From the NCBI GenBank assembly GCA_028868555.1, contig JAGWUG010000054.1, forward strand, positions 1-6,311: a stretch of DNA of 6,311 nucleotides, given 5' to 3'. The translations under genes and the position numbers were made by a program. Within the stretch, counting starts at the first letter, position 1. Every line of letters starts with the position of its first letter. The notes beneath the pieces were generated by a model. That model was not told the origin of the DNA. It saw only the letters and a program-made list of their open reading frames with translations, and did no database searches. Origin of the DNA: Actinomycetales bacterium. GTDB lineage: Bacteria > Actinomycetota > Actinomycetes > Actinomycetales > Microbacteriaceae. Positions 5,674-6,311 of the stretch are shown here, piece after piece.

Positions 5674-6311
5674 TGACCATCTATGCCGCAGGTTGTGTAC
5701 TGTGGCGCGAGCAGGATGGGGAACTGCTGGTCGCCATGGTTCACCGAGGTCGCTACGACGACTACGGTTGGGCCAAAGGCAAACTTGACCCGGGTGAGGT
5801 TCTGCCTCAGACCGCAGTTCGCGAGATTGAAGAAGAGACTGGGCTGCGCATCAACCTTGGCGTGAGCCTTGGTGTGCAGCACTACAACGTTCCGAGCGGC
5901 GAGCCAAAAGAGGTTCACTACTGGGCGGCCAGGGTCTCGGATAAGGCTTTGAAGAAGAGCAAGTTTGTGCCACACGAAGAGGTGGCAGAGGTGCTCTGGA
6001 TGAAGCCCGAAGAGGCCGTCACCAAGCTCAGCTACGAGGCCGACAAGGCGTTCCTCGAGGTGCTCGTAGCACTGCACCTGCGTGGGGAACTACGCACAAA
6101 GCCGTTCATTGTGCTTCGTCACGCCAAGGCAACTCCGCGCACCGAGTGGACCGGCCCTGATGGCAAGCGCCCTCTGCTTCCGGTTGGGCTGGTTCAGGCC
6201 AAGGCCGTGGTGCCACTGCTCGAAGCTTTTGGTGTGAAGCGCATCGTCACCAGCCCCTGGGTTCGCTGCCGCACCACGGTTGAGCCTTATTCCCTGAAGC
6301 GCGGCCTGCCA
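5673..6311 (+). CDS. mutT1: NUDIX hydrolase fused to a histidine phosphatase domain, MutT1-like (3' end outside window)
   Basis: The frame runs from ATG 5673 to the window edge, giving 213 residues with no stop. Residues 1 to about 130 form a NUDIX domain with a perfect NUDIX box at 36-58: Gly36, Glu42, then REIEEETGL (50-58), including the metal-binding Glu residues. From about 143 a histidine-phosphatase (phosphoglycerate-mutase-like) domain begins with FIVLRHAKA, where Arg149-His150 forms the phosphate-accepting pocket; TSPWVRCRTT (193-202) supplies the second conserved Arg region. This two-domain architecture is that of mycobacterial MutT1, which hydrolyses 8-oxo-(d)GTP and related nucleotides, including diadenosine polyphosphates. 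MutT1 proteins are about 310-320 residues, so roughly 100 are missing beyond the edge. The start is set by TAATG, in which the last base of the ppk stop is the first of this ATG. From memory, ppk1-mutT1 adjacency also occurs in M. tuberculosis (Rv2984-Rv2985). Confidence 0.92.
   Translation, partial: MTIYAAGCVLWREQDGELLVAMVHRGRYDDYGWAKGKLDPGEVLPQTAVREIEEETGLRINLGVSLGVQHYNVPSGEPKEVHYWAARVSDKALKKSKFVPHEEVAEVLWMKPEEAVTKLSYEADKAFLEVLVALHLRGELRTKPFIVLRHAKATPRTEWTGPDGKRPLLPVGLVQAKAVVPLLEAFGVKRIVTSPWVRCRTTVEPYSLKRGLP

Overview
The window looks like chromosomal DNA from a high-to-moderate GC actinobacterium, most likely a member of the Microbacteriaceae. That placement is an inference from protein similarity remembered for the families (nitrobindin-like FABP protein, GlnR-type regulator, PPK1, MutT1-like NUDIX/phosphatase) and from GC-rich but not extreme codon use. 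It could not be checked by a search. Gene density is very high. There are no RNA genes, mobile elements, CRISPR arrays or long repeats.

The window holds two divergent gene clusters separated by a 74-bp intergenic region (2730-2803). Leftward (minus strand), in order of transcription, are: an 85-aa three-helix membrane protein of unknown function (2729-2472); a 36-aa single-helix membrane microprotein (2451-2341); a nitrobindin/FABP-like beta-barrel protein with a TTG start (2340-1729); a YgfZ/CAF17-type folate-binding Fe-S protein (1726-701); and the N-terminal 232 residues of a FUSC-family membrane protein that runs off the left edge (698-1). The last four are packed stop-to-start with 0 to 2 bases between them, so they are very probably co-transcribed and translationally coupled. 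A -10-like TAAAAT six bases before the microprotein ATG suggests an additional internal, leaderless promoter.

Rightward (plus strand) are: an orphan OmpR-family regulator of the GlnR type (2804-3490), whose receiver domain lacks the acidic pocket but keeps the Thr-Asp-Arg set known from GlnR homodimers; polyphosphate kinase PPK1 (3544-5673); and a NUDIX hydrolase fused to a histidine-phosphatase domain (MutT1-like, 5673 to beyond the right edge). The last gene overlaps the ppk stop codon in a TAATG junction.

Functionally, the right cluster joins a probable nitrogen regulator to polyphosphate synthesis and nucleotide sanitation. The left cluster joins a haem/NO-type protein, an Fe-S repair protein and membrane proteins. 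No wholly new system is evident. The points most worth checking are the two small membrane proteins at the head of the left operon, the putative leaderless promoter of the microprotein, and a PhoP-box-like repeat in front of ppk.
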